The notes: generated from the sequence alone by a model not told the origin. Positions 1 through 13,100 are shown, numbered from the stretch's first letter. The stretch: DNA of 64,000 nt from Diplolepis rosae (GCA_030998225.1 JAPYXD010000698.1:1963001-2027000), one strand, 5' to 3'. Program-made: numbers and translations.

Positions 1-164
1 GGACATTCAAAATCATATCACCCCTATTGGGAAACCCTGTATTTATTTTCCGCAATCACAAGTCTCCTTAATATTCCTTAATATTCTAGTTATAGTCATA
101 ATAAATAGTATGTTCGTGCAAAAGTGGTAAAAATGTTTACGGTCTTGTTTGTATTTAAAAAAAA
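1..164. other. AT-rich downstream flank of ci
   Basis: This stretch has no gene and no open frame with coding character. It is AT-rich sequence with a run of A around 158-166. It may be the remains of a repeat, but no terminal repeats could be found. Confidence 0.4.
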
Positions 165-345
165 ATTAGGTCAAAAATGAAGTCAGAAACGATGTCAAAA
201 ACTGTCCCAATTAATGACAACGTTTTTGATGTTCTTTTTGACGTCGTTTTTGACGTAATTTTTTACGTCATTCCTTATCACGTTTTTAACGACTTTTTTC
301 ATGTTGTTTTTGACATTATTTTTTAAGTCAAGTTTTTCAATAGGG
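165..345. repeat. Degenerate fold-back repeat built from the word TTTTTGACGT
   Basis: The left part (about 170-215) carries the word in reverse orientation, as GTCAAAAA or a near match. The right part (about 225-340) carries about eight degenerate forward copies of TTTTTGACGT, spaced roughly 12-20 bases apart. The orientation flips near 218, so the whole block can fold back on itself. No exact terminal repeats or target duplication could be defined. It resembles other word-built elements in this window, such as 17945-18218 and 31500-31929. Confidence 0.55.
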
Positions 346-892
346 TATTTTTGGAAACCATCACGACAGCTGATAAAGGATATATTTATCCCTTACAAAT
401 TTTAGAACAATCGGATGAAAGTTGTAAAAGTTATTATGTACACAATTTTCAAAATCGTTATTTCTGGAAAAACGCATTTGAAGTTTCAGAACGCATATTT
501 TCTATATATAAGCTATGTATTCGTACCTTATTGTCAATCTGTAATGCCAGCTCCGTACAGTTGACCTTCTAAGTTCTCTTGAAAATTTTTTTACATCTTT
601 TGAAAATTTAGGAGTGGCGTAACCCCTTAATACTCACTATCAAAATTCCCCTGCTCCATACATGATTCCTTCTTCAGAAATTTTGTTACACTATTTTCCA
701 TATAATTCAGAAATATTAGTAAATAAATAAAAAAACTATTTTCTGTAAAAAGCTAATTTTCGCTAAAAACGCGTTATTCGTAAATCGTAGTAACTTTTAA
801 TTTTATTAATTTTTCCCAAAAAAAAAAAGTCAGATCACCCTGAAAATTTATACACATACTCAGAAAAGTATAGAGAACAATAAAAATAATAT
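346..892. other. No gene seen
   Basis: AT-rich intergenic sequence. A short open frame at 351-572 on the plus strand has no start context, no recognisable motif and no coding bias, and was not accepted. No clear repeat boundary was found. Confidence 0.4.
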
Positions 893-1013
893 TAATATTA
901 TTGTAATAACTTGTGACGTATATTTTGCAACTTCACGTTACATTTTTAAAGTCTACCGAACTGTGATGCATTCTTTAACATTTGTTAGGTCACAAGATAT
1001 TACAATAATATTA
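893..1013. repeat. Short inverted-repeat element
   Basis: The left arm contains AATATTATTGTAATAACTTG followed by TGAC. The right arm at about 988-1013 is its reverse complement with one or two mismatches (GTCACAAGATATTACAATAA). The arms are about 28 bases and the whole unit is about 120 bases. A related single arm occurs near 48350-48375. It is probably a small MITE or a MITE remnant. Confidence 0.6.
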
Positions 1014-2474
1014 AATAATCTTTTCCTCCGTTTACTGGAGTTTGGGAATGATCGTATTGAAAATGTGTGAGCACCGGTAGTTTGTCTTTAACCAGAGCAT
1101 ATTCATGAAGTATTTTTAGTCATTTCTTCAAACAATTCGAGGAAACCCTTGGCGTTCGCAAAGATATTGTCAGTAAAACCCACGTCTCTATACGTACAAC
1201 TCTCGATTTTTAATCATTTTTCTTTATTTATTATTTAGCGAGAATTTGATTCACCTTTGAGTCAGCCACAATTTTCTTTGTTAGAAAGATTTGTCAGAAA
1301 TATTATTGGATCGAATTTTTGTATTTATTTGCACCCGAGAACACGCAAAAAAGCCATTCCAAGAGTGTGGACCTTTTTCACTGAGTTTGGCAATCGAAAA
1401 GTTGTTCAATTAAATTAAAGAATAATATATTCTTATAAAAACATTGATATCAAAAAATGTATTTATTCACACGCTGGAAAGAAGAAGTTGCAGCCTTTAC
1501 TGCATATTTAATTAATTTTTACAAGGGACAATGAAGAACAATATTATGTAAGGGAATAGGAAGTATTTTATTTGTTTTTTAAATAATTAACAATTTTATG
1601 TATTAAATCTTCATTTTCACAAAATGCTTTCCCTGTGCTTAAAGGCACATACATTATATGCATAATTCAGTCATATGTATAGTATTCACAAAATATTTGT
1701 TAAAAAGCCGCGTATAATAAAATTCGTACAAAATCATTTGTATAACAAAAACAGGAAATTACGTCTAACATGAATTCCTAAGCGCTTTCCACAGCGCAAG
1801 TCATGATCGTCTGATCGATTTCGTAAAAGTCTAAAATTACATACATATACGTCTCCTTGCGTTAATCTACTTGTCTACTTGTCTAATTATCGCTTCACTT
1901 ACATATACACTAACTATCTACAATCATTAAAAACTAATATTGGCCTTCATGAATTGTATTGAGGTGAATATAATTGTTTATCGATGTCGCAACCGTCGTC
2001 CTCATAATACGAAAAAGATAGTGGAAAATCGTTTTTCACTTCTCCATTTCTCCTCTCTATCACAGCGCATACCACTCGGGCGAATAAAGAAATTTGTCCA
2101 ATTAACGGTGAATTAGACCGACTATATTTGATAATAAAAATGAGAGTGCGAATGGTGTAATACAAGTGAAAACCTTAAGGCACAACAATCTGAAGCGACG
2201 ATTTGTGCGATTTTTATTAATTTTTAATAATACTAGTAATTGATTATTAGTTGGCGATTCTCTGATTATTAAAAAAACCGGGATATCAGAGATATCGTCA
2301 AACTCGTATTGCTTGAATTTTGAATTTAAACTCTACTTATACTAGTATCAGAAATACTTATTAATGTTTTAAATTATCTTAGTATCAAGGGCTTAGTTTA
2401 CTTTCAAATTTTTCGACCTTTTAACTTTTACTTTTGGTCGAAAGTTTCACACGTGTCTTCAGAGTTAAAGCTGT
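1014..2474 (-). other. ci: Probable 3' UTR and 3' flank of ci
   Basis: This AT-rich DNA follows the ci stop codon on the minus strand. Minus-strand AATAAA hexamers (TTTATT on the plus strand) occur at several places, including about 2213-2218 and 1568-1573. Any of them could be the poly(A) signal, and the sequence alone cannot decide. The minus-strand open frame at 1947-2165 has no recognisable motif and was not called. Confidence 0.45.
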
Positions 2475-4166
2475 CTATTGAATCATCTGCAAATATCGGT
2501 TTTCTTCGAGTAACGAGCTGAGAGAAGACGTCATGTCGTTGACAATCATATTAGCGCTTGCTGGAAGAGGCTGTGGTAACGACATTGGATGAGTCGAGCT
2601 TGTCACGCTAGCCTCATGAACTTGTGCAACTCCAGACCAATTTCTGCACTGCTGAACATACTCCAGAGTACGTCTATAAGAGTCCTGTCTCATTCCTTGA
2701 GGTGGTTTCATCGGAGACCCTTGTTGGGACTGACTAATATCTCTGCATTGAATTTCCTGTCCGTTTCCAGGTTGATTATGATAGCATTGCTCAGAACCGT
2801 AATCCCATTGGCATCCATTGGTACAGTTGAAACGAGATGCATCATTATTCTGTGCATTGCAGCCGTGATTGCAGAATTGAACACGGCAGTTGCCTTGTGA
2901 ACAGATTCTGGTCTCTTTGAGAAGAGCAGGTTGACCTGCGAGATTAGGTCGATGGGTTCCATTTAGATGTACACAGTTAGGGTTCATTTGTGGACACGGC
3001 GAGGTTTGCATCCTCTGTGGTTGTTGTGAATCTGTATTCATTGGTGTTGGGTGTTTGTGATTCACAAGATCTGCTGGTGAGCAGACTGGACCAACATGTT
3101 GACACTGATCTATTACACCTGGCATAACTTGTACACCTGGACAAGGTGGTTTCACGTTGGACATTGCTTGATGACATTGATCACTAACAGGGGACATAGC
3201 ACATTGATTGTGAACCATGTTACTAGCAAGTGGTCGATTATTTTGTAGTGACTGCTGTTCTGGGCAATGCGGAGAAAGTGGTTGGCAACTCATTGGAGCA
3301 GCAACTGGTCTACCCACTGGGTGAGCTGCTGAGCATGCTTGAGGAATCTGCGTATGCATCGGAGAGCATGGTTGGGAATTCATCTGTTGATTAGTGCAGT
3401 TAGCTCCAGGTTGACCTTGACAGCCATATCCTGGATAATAACCATGCTCATTGATCTGTGTGCAATTTCTAGTCAATTGAGCTGTATTAGGTAGAAGATT
3501 TTGTGGTCCTTGCTGAGGAGCCAGAGCTCCAGCTGCTGGTGAAGTCATGGGTTGATCACTTGTATGACTTGAAGCATAGTGAGATCCTGGAGACATGACC
3601 TGCACAGATCCTGGGCTTGCAACTTGTGAAGAACAATTTTGATGAGTAAAGTTTTGTGGCGGACAGTAACCAGAAGCTTGACTTATGCGTGAACTTGGAC
3701 ACTGGGAATAAGATGAATTATTCACATAGTCATTACAATTTGTTGGCTGAGTGTTGGGTTGTTGTGACATATAGCAACGGGATGCCTGATGCTGCTGATT
3801 GTAATTGCAAATTGGTTGTTGCCGTTGACAGTGCAGAGGATTCGTACAAATCGGCGACCGACAGTTGGGTAAAGGACTTCCTCGATAGCTGACTTGATTT
3901 CCACCTGCCTGCACTTGATTGAGATATTGCAGAAATTCATCGGGCATAACGAGTTTATTTTCTACCATCTCTCCTTCGCCAACCTCATCTAATATTACTT
4001 CTTGATTGGGATGCAATTCAGGTAATTGGGCTGATCTTGGCCTTGGGGGCATAGGTGGTGATACTCTTTGACCTTGTTGTCGAGCGGGCTCAGACATTCG
4101 TCGATCTCCAGAGGGTTGTTGACAATATCCCACTGACGACCAGTCATTTGATATACCCCGATTACC
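2475..4166 (-). CDS. ci: ci terminal exon: transactivation region, Cys/Gln-rich
   Basis: The last coding exon, 563 codons plus TAG at 2475-2477. The acceptor is TTTATTTTCAG and the phase is 0. It starts [20 protein letters not shown], then carries a proline-rich stretch, [20 protein letters not shown] and [10 protein letters not shown], a block conserved in Ci proteins. The middle is Gln/Asn/Ser/Pro-rich and unusually cysteine-rich, with about 33 Cys in 563 residues. Near the end come [15 protein letters not shown] and the C-terminus [14 protein letters not shown]. By family analogy this part binds coactivators such as CBP and is removed in the repressor form. An internal GTG can be mistaken for a start, but the frame continues upstream to the splice acceptor. 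Confidence 0.96.
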   Translation of the reverse strand, partial: GNRGISNDWSSVGYCQQPSGDRRMSEPARQQGQRVSPPMPPRPRSAQLPELHPNQEVILDEVGEGEMVENKLVMPDEFLQYLNQVQAGGNQVSYRGSPLPNCRSPICTNPLHCQRQQPICNYNQQHQASRCYMSQQPNTQPTNCNDYVNNSSYSQCPSSRISQASGYCPPQNFTHQNCSSQVASPGSVQVMSPGSHYASSHTSDQPMTSPAAGALAPQQGPQNLLPNTAQLTRNCTQINEHGYYPGYGCQGQPGANCTNQQMNSQPCSPMHTQIPQACSAAHPVGRPVAAPMSCQPLSPHCPEQQSLQNNRPLASNMVHNQCAMSPVSDQCHQAMSNVKPPCPGVQVMPGVIDQCQHVGPVCSPADLVNHKHPTPMNTDSQQPQRMQTSPCPQMNPNCVHLNGTHRPNLAGQPALLKETRICSQGNCRVQFCNHGCNAQNNDASRFNCTNGCQWDYGSEQCYHNQPGNGQEIQCRDISQSQQGSPMKPPQGMRQDSYRRTLEYVQQCRNWSGVAQVHEASVTSSTHPMSLPQPLPASANMIVNDMTSSLSSLLEENRYLQMIQ

Positions 4167-7100
4167 CTGAAAATAAATAAAGTTATTAGATTTTTCGAGT
4201 CATTTTTCAAAACTTCAAGTATACACATTTTCAGATTTTGATAACACCAACCTGGAGAGACATGTTCTGCGTTTGGACTACTAAATTATTTGTAGAGTAT
4301 GGTCCATGAAGATGAGCTGGTGGGTTCATTCTACTGGAGGCAGTGCTCATTTGACTACTCCTTCTTGAAGTACCAGGACTGATAGGATCATAAAAACTAC
4401 CAGGTCCCATGGGGCCAATTCGGCCCATGGCACTAACTCCACTGACTTGACTACTTCTTCTACTGCCAAATTCAGTAGATTTCATGCTTCCATAGGACGT
4501 GCTCTCAGTGCTGTCTCTTCTTGGCTCGCTTAGTGGCTGCAGTCTCAGTTGCAAGTCGGAAAGGCTGGTTTGCCTGTTCGGAACGCCTTCCATTTTGAGA
4601 TCAGTGATTCTTTTGTTCAGATCTCCCATATTTCCTTGAAGACCCATAATACCGCGACTTCCTCGCATGCCACCTGGAGAGATCAGAGACATCGGTGACG
4701 CTTTGGAACTTAACCTTCCTTTTAAGCGACTTCTTGGCATCGGTTGAATTTGATGATGTGCCTCTAGTCCACCGACCTAATAGAAATAACAAATTAAATA
4801 TTAATTTATTCAAATCCAAAATTAATATAATTTGATGATCTGAATTTGAAATTGCAAGTTTTTGAGTTAAGGACTTACCATCGCTCGAAGAGCGACTGGA
4901 AGATCAGCGATATCAAGATCCTCTGGCTCTTCATTAAACGCTTCTTCAGGGAAAACGACACTATCTGCAGATACTGGCCCAACGTTGATTCCATTCGAGT
5001 CCTCCATACAAGTAGCTACGTGTAGTGGACTGTCCTGTTGCTGCATCATGCTAGGTGGACTATTAGCTTCACTTTCAGACTTGACGCTTGGACTTGACAG
5101 ACTTGGTGTCTTCGGGTGATGATCCTCACTTTTGCTTGGACTACCATGTCCTCCAATTCCTGCTTCATCGCTTCCGGTTCCATCTCCACCTCCACCATTT
5201 CCGCCTCCACCGCTACCAGCACCTCCACCTCCACCAGCACCACCACAATTTTCACTTCCACCCTTGTGCTTCTTGTTTGCGTAGAAGTCGGCTCCGTGGA
5301 CAGTCTTGACATGCTTCCGCAGGGATGAAGGATCTGTGTACCTTTTTAAACAACCATCTGCCTTGCATACATAAGGTTTCTGTAATAAAAAAATAACAAT
5401 TTATATAACCAATGTTGAATCACATGATAAGTATAAGATTGATAAAGTTAGGCTAACTTACTTCACTAGAATGAGTACGATTTTGGTGTTTGGCTCTATC
5501 GCTGGCATTACTAAACGCCTTTTGACAATGTGCATATTCACAAGTGTATGGCTTCTCACCAGTATGAGACCTCAAATGGGTTTTCAAATTCTCTAGCCTC
5601 GAGTATGCTTTAAAACAACCTTCAAACTGTGCAAATAAAGAAAAAGTTAAAATTCTGCTAATAAAAATGAGAGAAAAAATAATAAAATTATGTTGGAAAT
5701 AGACTTACAGTGCATTTATGAGGTTTTTCACCAGTATGCCTTCTCATGTGCACAACCAACATGTACTGAGCTTTGAATGGCTTTTCCTCCCTCGAACAAT
5801 TTTCCCATCCGCAAACAAAACTCTTCTTATTTGCGTGGATGTGATCATTGTTGATATGCTTGACAAGCTCGTCCTGTGAAAATCAATTAAACGTTACAAA
5901 CAAATTCAGCGAACCATGATAAAGCGTGAACAATCTATTGAGCATTTCATCACCTGAGATGGAAACTCTTGACCACAATCTCTCCAATGACAATTTGTTT
6001 CCACAAAGTCACCCGGCTCGTCTCGAAGATCCTCACTGGGGCTGAGTCCTTGAGGATGACTCGGAGGTATCGAGGCCGTGGCAGTTGTTGTTGTGGCTGG
6101 TTCTCTCTTTACTTTAGTTGAAGTTCTCCTGGATGATGTATCAGCCTCTGCGGTAATAGATCTAGTCGAAACGTCTGATCCTTTCCTACATGACTCCACA
6201 TTCTGTGAAAAGAAAAAGGAATATTGATATTGACATAACTATTTCTCGTATAAAATTCTTATTATTGTAACGAGATTGCAGTTACATTAGCGAGACTTCT
6301 TTTTGAGTATAGAAATTATAAGGTATCGATCAGTTGAATGTTACATCGATTGAATCGATCGTTGCAAATCGTAAACCACTGGAGAAGCTGAGTTGTATTG
6401 CGTTCCCTGATATAGACGTAACTCCGGATACCCGTTTGAACGCGTGCACGTGCACGTACGTGGCTCCCCGCTACGCCCATGGCAGAGACTCTTTCTCCAT
6501 CTTTCTTTATCTCTTTTTTTCTTAGAGACACATACGTATATACACTCAAGCGCGAGCTCCATCTCTACTTTTTATTGCCTCTCCTTTTCCCCTTCCCTTT
6601 ACCTTTACCTTCTTCTACCTGTTATACCTGAAGGGAAGAGAGTCTGACAGTATGCTCTTGGAGGTGCACCACTATGCAGAAGCAACCTTAACTGTGTGCT
6701 ATGAAGGGGTAGGAGCGAAATACAAGCCGATACAATCGGACTTGAGACTTTACAGCGTGCAGACATTAGAGAGATGGAGGGGTACTAGGATCCGAGGTAA
6801 AAAATGAAAACTCCACCGCGGATGTAAATAAATCAAGATGAAAAGAAAAAGGAATCGTATGAAGACTCGAGCGAAATAATGTGCGCGAGATTGGTTGTAA
6901 CCCGAGGACCATGCACAGTAACCCAATCCGTTCCTCGCACAATTCCAAAGAGGACCAAACCAAGACTCTGGGAGCTTTTGCGTGGAAGCGAGGATAAACG
7001 GGAGGCTCCAAAAAAAGAGACTACAATTTTTTCCAGGAGAGTAGGAAATGATTATTCAATATTATTTTGTTTTTAATGTTATGTTCAGGTAGTGGTGTTT

Positions 7101-10100
7101 TTAAAATTACGTCAGGTTTATTCATTTCTGGACCATTCCCTAGCATTCAACTGATTTTTTTTCTTCATCTTGGATAACTTGGTATGAAGCGAGGAAACAC
7201 TTTGACAAAGAGATAAAATATAATTTGGTAACTTATTGCGAATTACCAAAAGGAGACTCACGTGCCAATTACGTGTTTCCTGAGTGAGGGAGTACCATAA
7301 ATAAAGCTTGTTACTGCTATTGTAAAATTCTAAAAATGTTTTTATATTCATCAATTTCTATTTTATCAAATTAGTTCTTGTAAATAAATCATAGATCACA
7401 AAAGAACTTAAACTTTCAGGACTTGAAAAGGTTTGATTTTAAAAATTGTAGAGGCTGTATCAAATCATAAAATACGTAAAAATAACTTTTGAAGCAATAT
7501 TTGGGGCCATTTCCAATTTCGGCAGCAATTAATATGGTAAAGAAAATTCAAATTTTAGAACCTTTGACTCATGAAAACTTACAATTTTTATAATCATACA
7601 AATTTAAGGAAGAATTGGAATATTTGTTGATTAAGTTTTTTCAGTGAAAGTTTGGAAAATTTTATTTCGAATTAAATAAGCCATGAAAAGTTTCAATCGG
7701 ATGAATATTATAGATTGTTTATGGTCGCCATCATTAGAGCAATTTTAGTTGTTTTTGGCCACTATGATTCGGCAAATAAAAAAATCTATAATTTTTATCT
7801 GATTCATATATTTGATGAGACATTTTATTCGAAATTAAATTTTCCGTACTTTCACTAATAAAATTTTGTGAAATGAAAATTATAAATTAAAAAGGTGAGT
7901 ACATACTCGACTTGACTTATTTTTTCCGACTGTCCGACTAATTGTTCCTTAAATGGATATAAATTCACTTGAATCAAGATTCAAAAGCGTTAAAATATAA
8001 TTGTTTAATGTAATTTAAATTTCAAAATGTTTAAAAAACTTAATCAAAAACATAAATTTGTTTAAACTTGGAAATGAAAGTTTTTAATAAAATAGTATTA
8101 AAAATTTGAAATAAAAAAGTTGAGACATTAGCGCCTGCTTGTTGGTGTCAATACTGAATATATTAGAGTAAATATAGGGATAAGTACTAGTCAGTAATCG
8201 ATACCCCTAATCATCATATATAAGACCAATCATACAAACCTATAATTGAAGGAAGAACCTGTTTCTATTTTTAGTGACACTTTACTCTCTTTATTTTATA
8301 ATTTCTTGTCTGTGTTTTCTCTCTTATATTACCAAGCTGTGTTAATTGCGAGATAAAACGCACTCAGGGAACGATTAACGTTTACAGAAAAGCTCGAAGG
8401 AATTTGTGGTGTAGTGTAGATGTTTAAGACTGCTAGATGCAAATAACTTACTTCGTTCTTGGTGGGTATTCCTCCAGCATGGTTACCGATGACGGCCGTC
8501 CCCGTGGAATGTGGTGACACTGGGAAGAGCTGTGAGTGCGGACTAAGGTTGTGAGAATGTCCATGAGTAGTGTGGACATGAGGATGGGAATGGGGATGTG
8601 AATGAGAATGCGTGTGGGGGTGTTGGGCTTGTGTTTGGGGAGGAGGTGGTTGCAAGGGATGAGCGTGTGGTAAAAGGGCCGCAGCTGCAGCGCTTCGCAA
8701 CAGGTGAGCTTGTAGTTGTTGAAGATGCGGCGTCATTCCTGGATGCATTCCCAGTGCTGGACTCATGGCTAGTAAACAAAATTATTTTTACAGTTTTATC
8801 ATCAGAACCTCCCAGTAAGAAATATTAAATAAAATAAAGTTCAACTTCTCAAATCGAATTCCGAAATGACAATAATGTTAGAACAGAATAAATTGTAGAT
8901 TATGTCACTTATAATCTGGATTATATCTCTGATAAACTAGATTGTTTGTAATTTGAATTTTAGCGGATTATGAATTAATATATGATGCGTTATTACTATT
9001 ACTTTAAAAAGTGTTAGATTTTAAGAAATTATATGACTTAAAAAAATTTCCTTTGGAAAATAAGCACTCAGGACTTCATACTATTAAAATTTTTAATTTA
9101 ACCCACTTCGAATTCGAGCTTAATTTTTCACAGACACGAAATCGTATCTAAAGATGCAATTAATAGATTTAAATTAGAACTATTCTATGCCTATTTGTTC
9201 TGAACTTCATATTGGACGCCCATTTTAATTCTTTTTAATACAGTTGCTCACTTTTTACCGAAAGGTATCACGAAATATTGGATGTTCTTTTTGAATACCT
9301 TTTTACAGAATTAAAAACGAATGTAGAATCAAGAATTCAAATTAATGAAACTTTTTGTTTTTCGAAAATTTTAATTAGAGTAGATAAGTAACTTTATAGT
9401 TAGGTTCAAAATACAAAGAAAAGAAAATTAACACAGGCAGAAGCCAAGACGTAGTAATTTGTCTTTAATTAATAGTCTTGATGTTTCGCAGCGTGCTTCC
9501 GGCAAGTAGACAAAGCTTGAATAAGAATTGACTGCATCGTGTCTTAAGTCTTTAATTCCAAATACCAAATATCATATACAAGCAACACCTCTGTACACAT
9601 ATTTTTTCAATTTTTTACTTTTTATTTTCTTATAAGTGTTATTTTTGCTATGAATTGGGTTGAGGTTAAGATCCTGAATTTTGCGATTATGGGTATGAAA
9701 ATGGCACGCTAAATTGAAAGTCTACTTGCGGTTTACAAGTCACGCCAACATTCGCCATTTGAATTCTAATCTATTGATTACTCGTTTCTATTGTAAGCCT
9801 TAACTTGAAAACAGAGTTCTTCTGATTCGACGTTTTAGCGTCGATAAATTAATAAATGCTGGTGTTGTATTTAAATTGACATATTAGAGCACTAACTAAG
9901 GAAAAGGACCTTGTCGCGGTGCACTAATTCTTTATTCTAAACTTGTATTGTCAATTATTATTCAAAAGCTCTCAATGAGTAATTCAATATTCAGGAGTTA
10001 ATCGTATTAAAATAGATTTTTTAAAATTTGTTTTGATTACAGATAAATAAATTTCAAAATGACTTAATAATGGTGATCGTTAGGGTATTAAGAAACTTAC

Positions 10101-13100
10101 CAGCAGAAAGATGTCCATAACTGCCGCTTGCACTGCTACTTCGCGATCCATTGACTATGGATGCAAGACTATTAGGACTAATCCTAATCATACTGTCAAT
10201 GTCAAAACGATCCGAGTATGGCGAACTGCTCAGAGCTCTTTTACGACTCGCCCTTATGGCCGATGCACGAGGACTTCCTAGTCTTGAACCTGCAATTCAA
10301 AAACGGAAATTCAATCTTGTGAATAATTTGATTGAACACTCAGAAAAAGTTTTATTGAAATTTAAGAAATCGTTTTTTTAAATTCTTTTCTTCAATTCGA
10401 AGTAAAAACACCTTTAGAACAAAAAAAATGTCCACTATACTCGGCATGGAAGAAATACATGAAACACATGACAAGGACAGCAATATTATGCATGAAATTT
10501 ATAGCATAAAAATTGTTTTTAAATCTGCAAATGATGCATGATGAATTGCTGCATGTAAATTTACAAAATGTCTTCCTTGCAATTTGGAAAATATAACAGA
10601 AAACGATAAAGAAGATCTCTCAACTTCGCTTGAGTGATAATTTTGCAATAAGTTGTACAGTTAACTGTAATTGTCGATAAGTTTTCGAATTTTCTTCAAA
10701 ATTTTTACTAAATAGGTGTTGACAGACGTGCTTTATTGTCTTTTGTTAAGTTTCCTAAATTTTCAGAAAGATTCTTTGTAAATTAAAAAAGTTATCTTAC
10801 ACGAACGAATAGATGTAAACAGTGTGTCCGAAAAATAACCGAACTTTTTGGATATAGAATAATATACACATTATATTATCTTTGAAAGTTATTATTTATT
10901 CAAAATAGGTCCCATTAGACTTAATACAACGTTTGGAACGATCAAACAATTTATCCATAGACTTTTTAAACTCGGTTTTTGAGATGTTCTTTAGCACCTG
11001 TGTCACAGTTGCTTGAATGGTTGGAACGTCATCGTAAAATACTCCTTTCATCTTGGTTTTCGGTTTTGAAAATAGAAAATAGTCACATGGTGATAGATAA
11101 GGCGAATACAGAGGGTGGTTGATGAGAGAAATTTCCTTTTTCATCAAAAATTCGTTGACTTTTTTGGTCTTGTGAGGTGGTGCTTAACTGATGTGAAACA
11201 AAACATGCACAGACCTTTCTTTTACCTAAATCTTCAGTTAAAATCCTCCAAATGGTGTTTTTACTCATATTTAATTCCTCAACCAACATTCTCGTAGTAA
11301 AATTTGCATCGATACCAATGATTTCACGGACTTTTTCCACCAATTCAGCACGATTACTAACTTCTGGACGACCTGGCCTTAGGTCGTCATTTAAATCCTC
11401 ACGACCATTTTTAAATCGTGTAAACCACGTATAAACTTGAGTATGACTCATACAATCATCACCATAAACTTTTTTCATCAATTCGTATATCTCAGCGAAT
11501 TTTTTTTCAAGTTTAACACAAAATTTTATATTTGCTCTTTGTTCCATTTTTGTTTTGTAACATTAGCACACTTTTTCTTTTATTGAAATGGCTGTAACTT
11601 TCACAGCTGTCATCCGATTTACATGAATTCAGGTGCGTTTGAAAGAGGATGAATGTATCTTTATAATGCTGCAAATTTTCAATAGATGGCGCTGCATATT
11701 GTATGATTTAAATACAAGTTCGGTTATTTTTGGGTCACAGTGTGTATAATTTAGTCACGTGGTCCGATTGATCCATGGCCTTAATCACATTACACATGTA
11801 CTTATGCGACTGAACAGACATTCATTTCTTAAATTGAAAGAAAAAAAATAATCAAGAAATTTTTCCAAATCAAAGAAACTTTTCTTTGATCCTATAGCAA
11901 TTTACGCATTTTTTTTTTAATCAAAAAAACTTTTTTCTGGGTGAAAGCATCTCTCATTTCTTATTATATTTTTACTTCCTCCGATTCGAATTCAGTTGGT
12001 ACATGCTAATTACAGAAAGGGTATTTAAAAATTAATTCTAGCAAAGTGTTTCACGCTAACATAGAATTACCTCTTTACTATCTGATTAACGCGCTTACAC
12101 GCAATTTTCTCACTTAGTTTCTTACTGAAGATTTTGCTCGACAATAGGAGCACGCGAACAGGAAGCGTCTTGTTATTTGTTCTTTGCATGGAAGACTGAG
12201 GAAGAAAGCAAATAAGAATGAGGGAGGTTTGTGGCCTGAACGTTTTAACAGCGATTTGCCTGTAACCGCAGCCTATCAACGTTAATACAGGAATCATCGT
12301 TTTCTTAGTTCACCACGAAGCACTCTCATATTGCAGAAAGGAACGTGCATGGTACTCAAAGAATACCCTCGGGATTGTTACCGGGACAGGGCTTTAGGAA
12401 TAAATCTGTGCCTCCCTTTTTGTATAAGCGAACATCGTTATACACGGCATAGTACCTGTTCGCGTTTTAATCGAAGAACTTTTGTCGTTCTCGGTTTTCA
12501 CCCGACTGACCGCACTCCCAGGACGAGTATAGAGTTACTCGCAGTTAGTTCTTCTTCATTTCCAAACGTTTTTTTCATCGAACCTTTGAGCTTCGTACTC
12601 TTTGCCCGCCTACTAATTCGTTCAGCGATCAAATTTGCGGTGATCACTAAACGAACGGCACCTTTTAACGACAAGCACTTTTTCGACACAACTTTTATTA
12701 TGAAGAGAAGAGGTACGGAAGTAGGGACAAGAAATTGTGTGGTAAACCGCACTAATTTGCCTATATACTTTTTACTCTCAATCTAACAAATGCAACAACC
12801 TTTAAAGACAAGTACATATTGAACTATTCAATTTGTAACTACTTGTACACTGATAGAAAGGAATGGCCGTTACAACCATATTTATGATCAATTTAACCTT
12901 ACTTGACTGGTGGCATAGAGATACAGTAATATTAGATGTGTATTTTGACCATCCGATTTGACTTGTAGCCATTAACTGTGGAATTTAACAATAGTTATAT
13001 TAATTTCATCCTAAAACTGTAAAATTACTATGATCAATCAGTGGACATAAAGATAACTACGATTAGTGTGGTAAATTTTAACCATACTGTAACCAATATT

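Larger units (their letters stand above)
10547..11780. mobile_element. Old MITE copy (GGCCATGGATCAA family) interrupted by mariner
   Basis: The right end reads GATTGATCCATGGCC followed by TTAA at 11781-11784, matching the ends of copies at 30889-31246 and 58532-58890. The body from about 10547 matches those copies (GACAGACGTGCTTTATTG, TAATTGTCGATAAGTTTTCG). The left terminus is lost or diverged. The element is split at a TA by the mariner at 10818-11744. Removing the mariner restores the continuous family sequence ATGTATAATTTAGTCACGTG. Confidence 0.75.

Noticed and set aside
5046..5328. Val/Glu-rich and His/Thr/Ser-rich frames across 5046-5328 on both strands
   Set aside because: Shadows of the GGN repeat in the ci exon at 4879-5379.
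9420..9560. Possible small exon between ci exons
   Set aside because: The flanking exons join perfectly in phase without it and no Ci-like residues are encoded.
12331..12786. 151-codon plus-strand open frame
   Set aside because: Overlaps an antisense open frame, has no motif, no codon bias and no splice context. A chance frame in a GC-richer block is the simplest reading.
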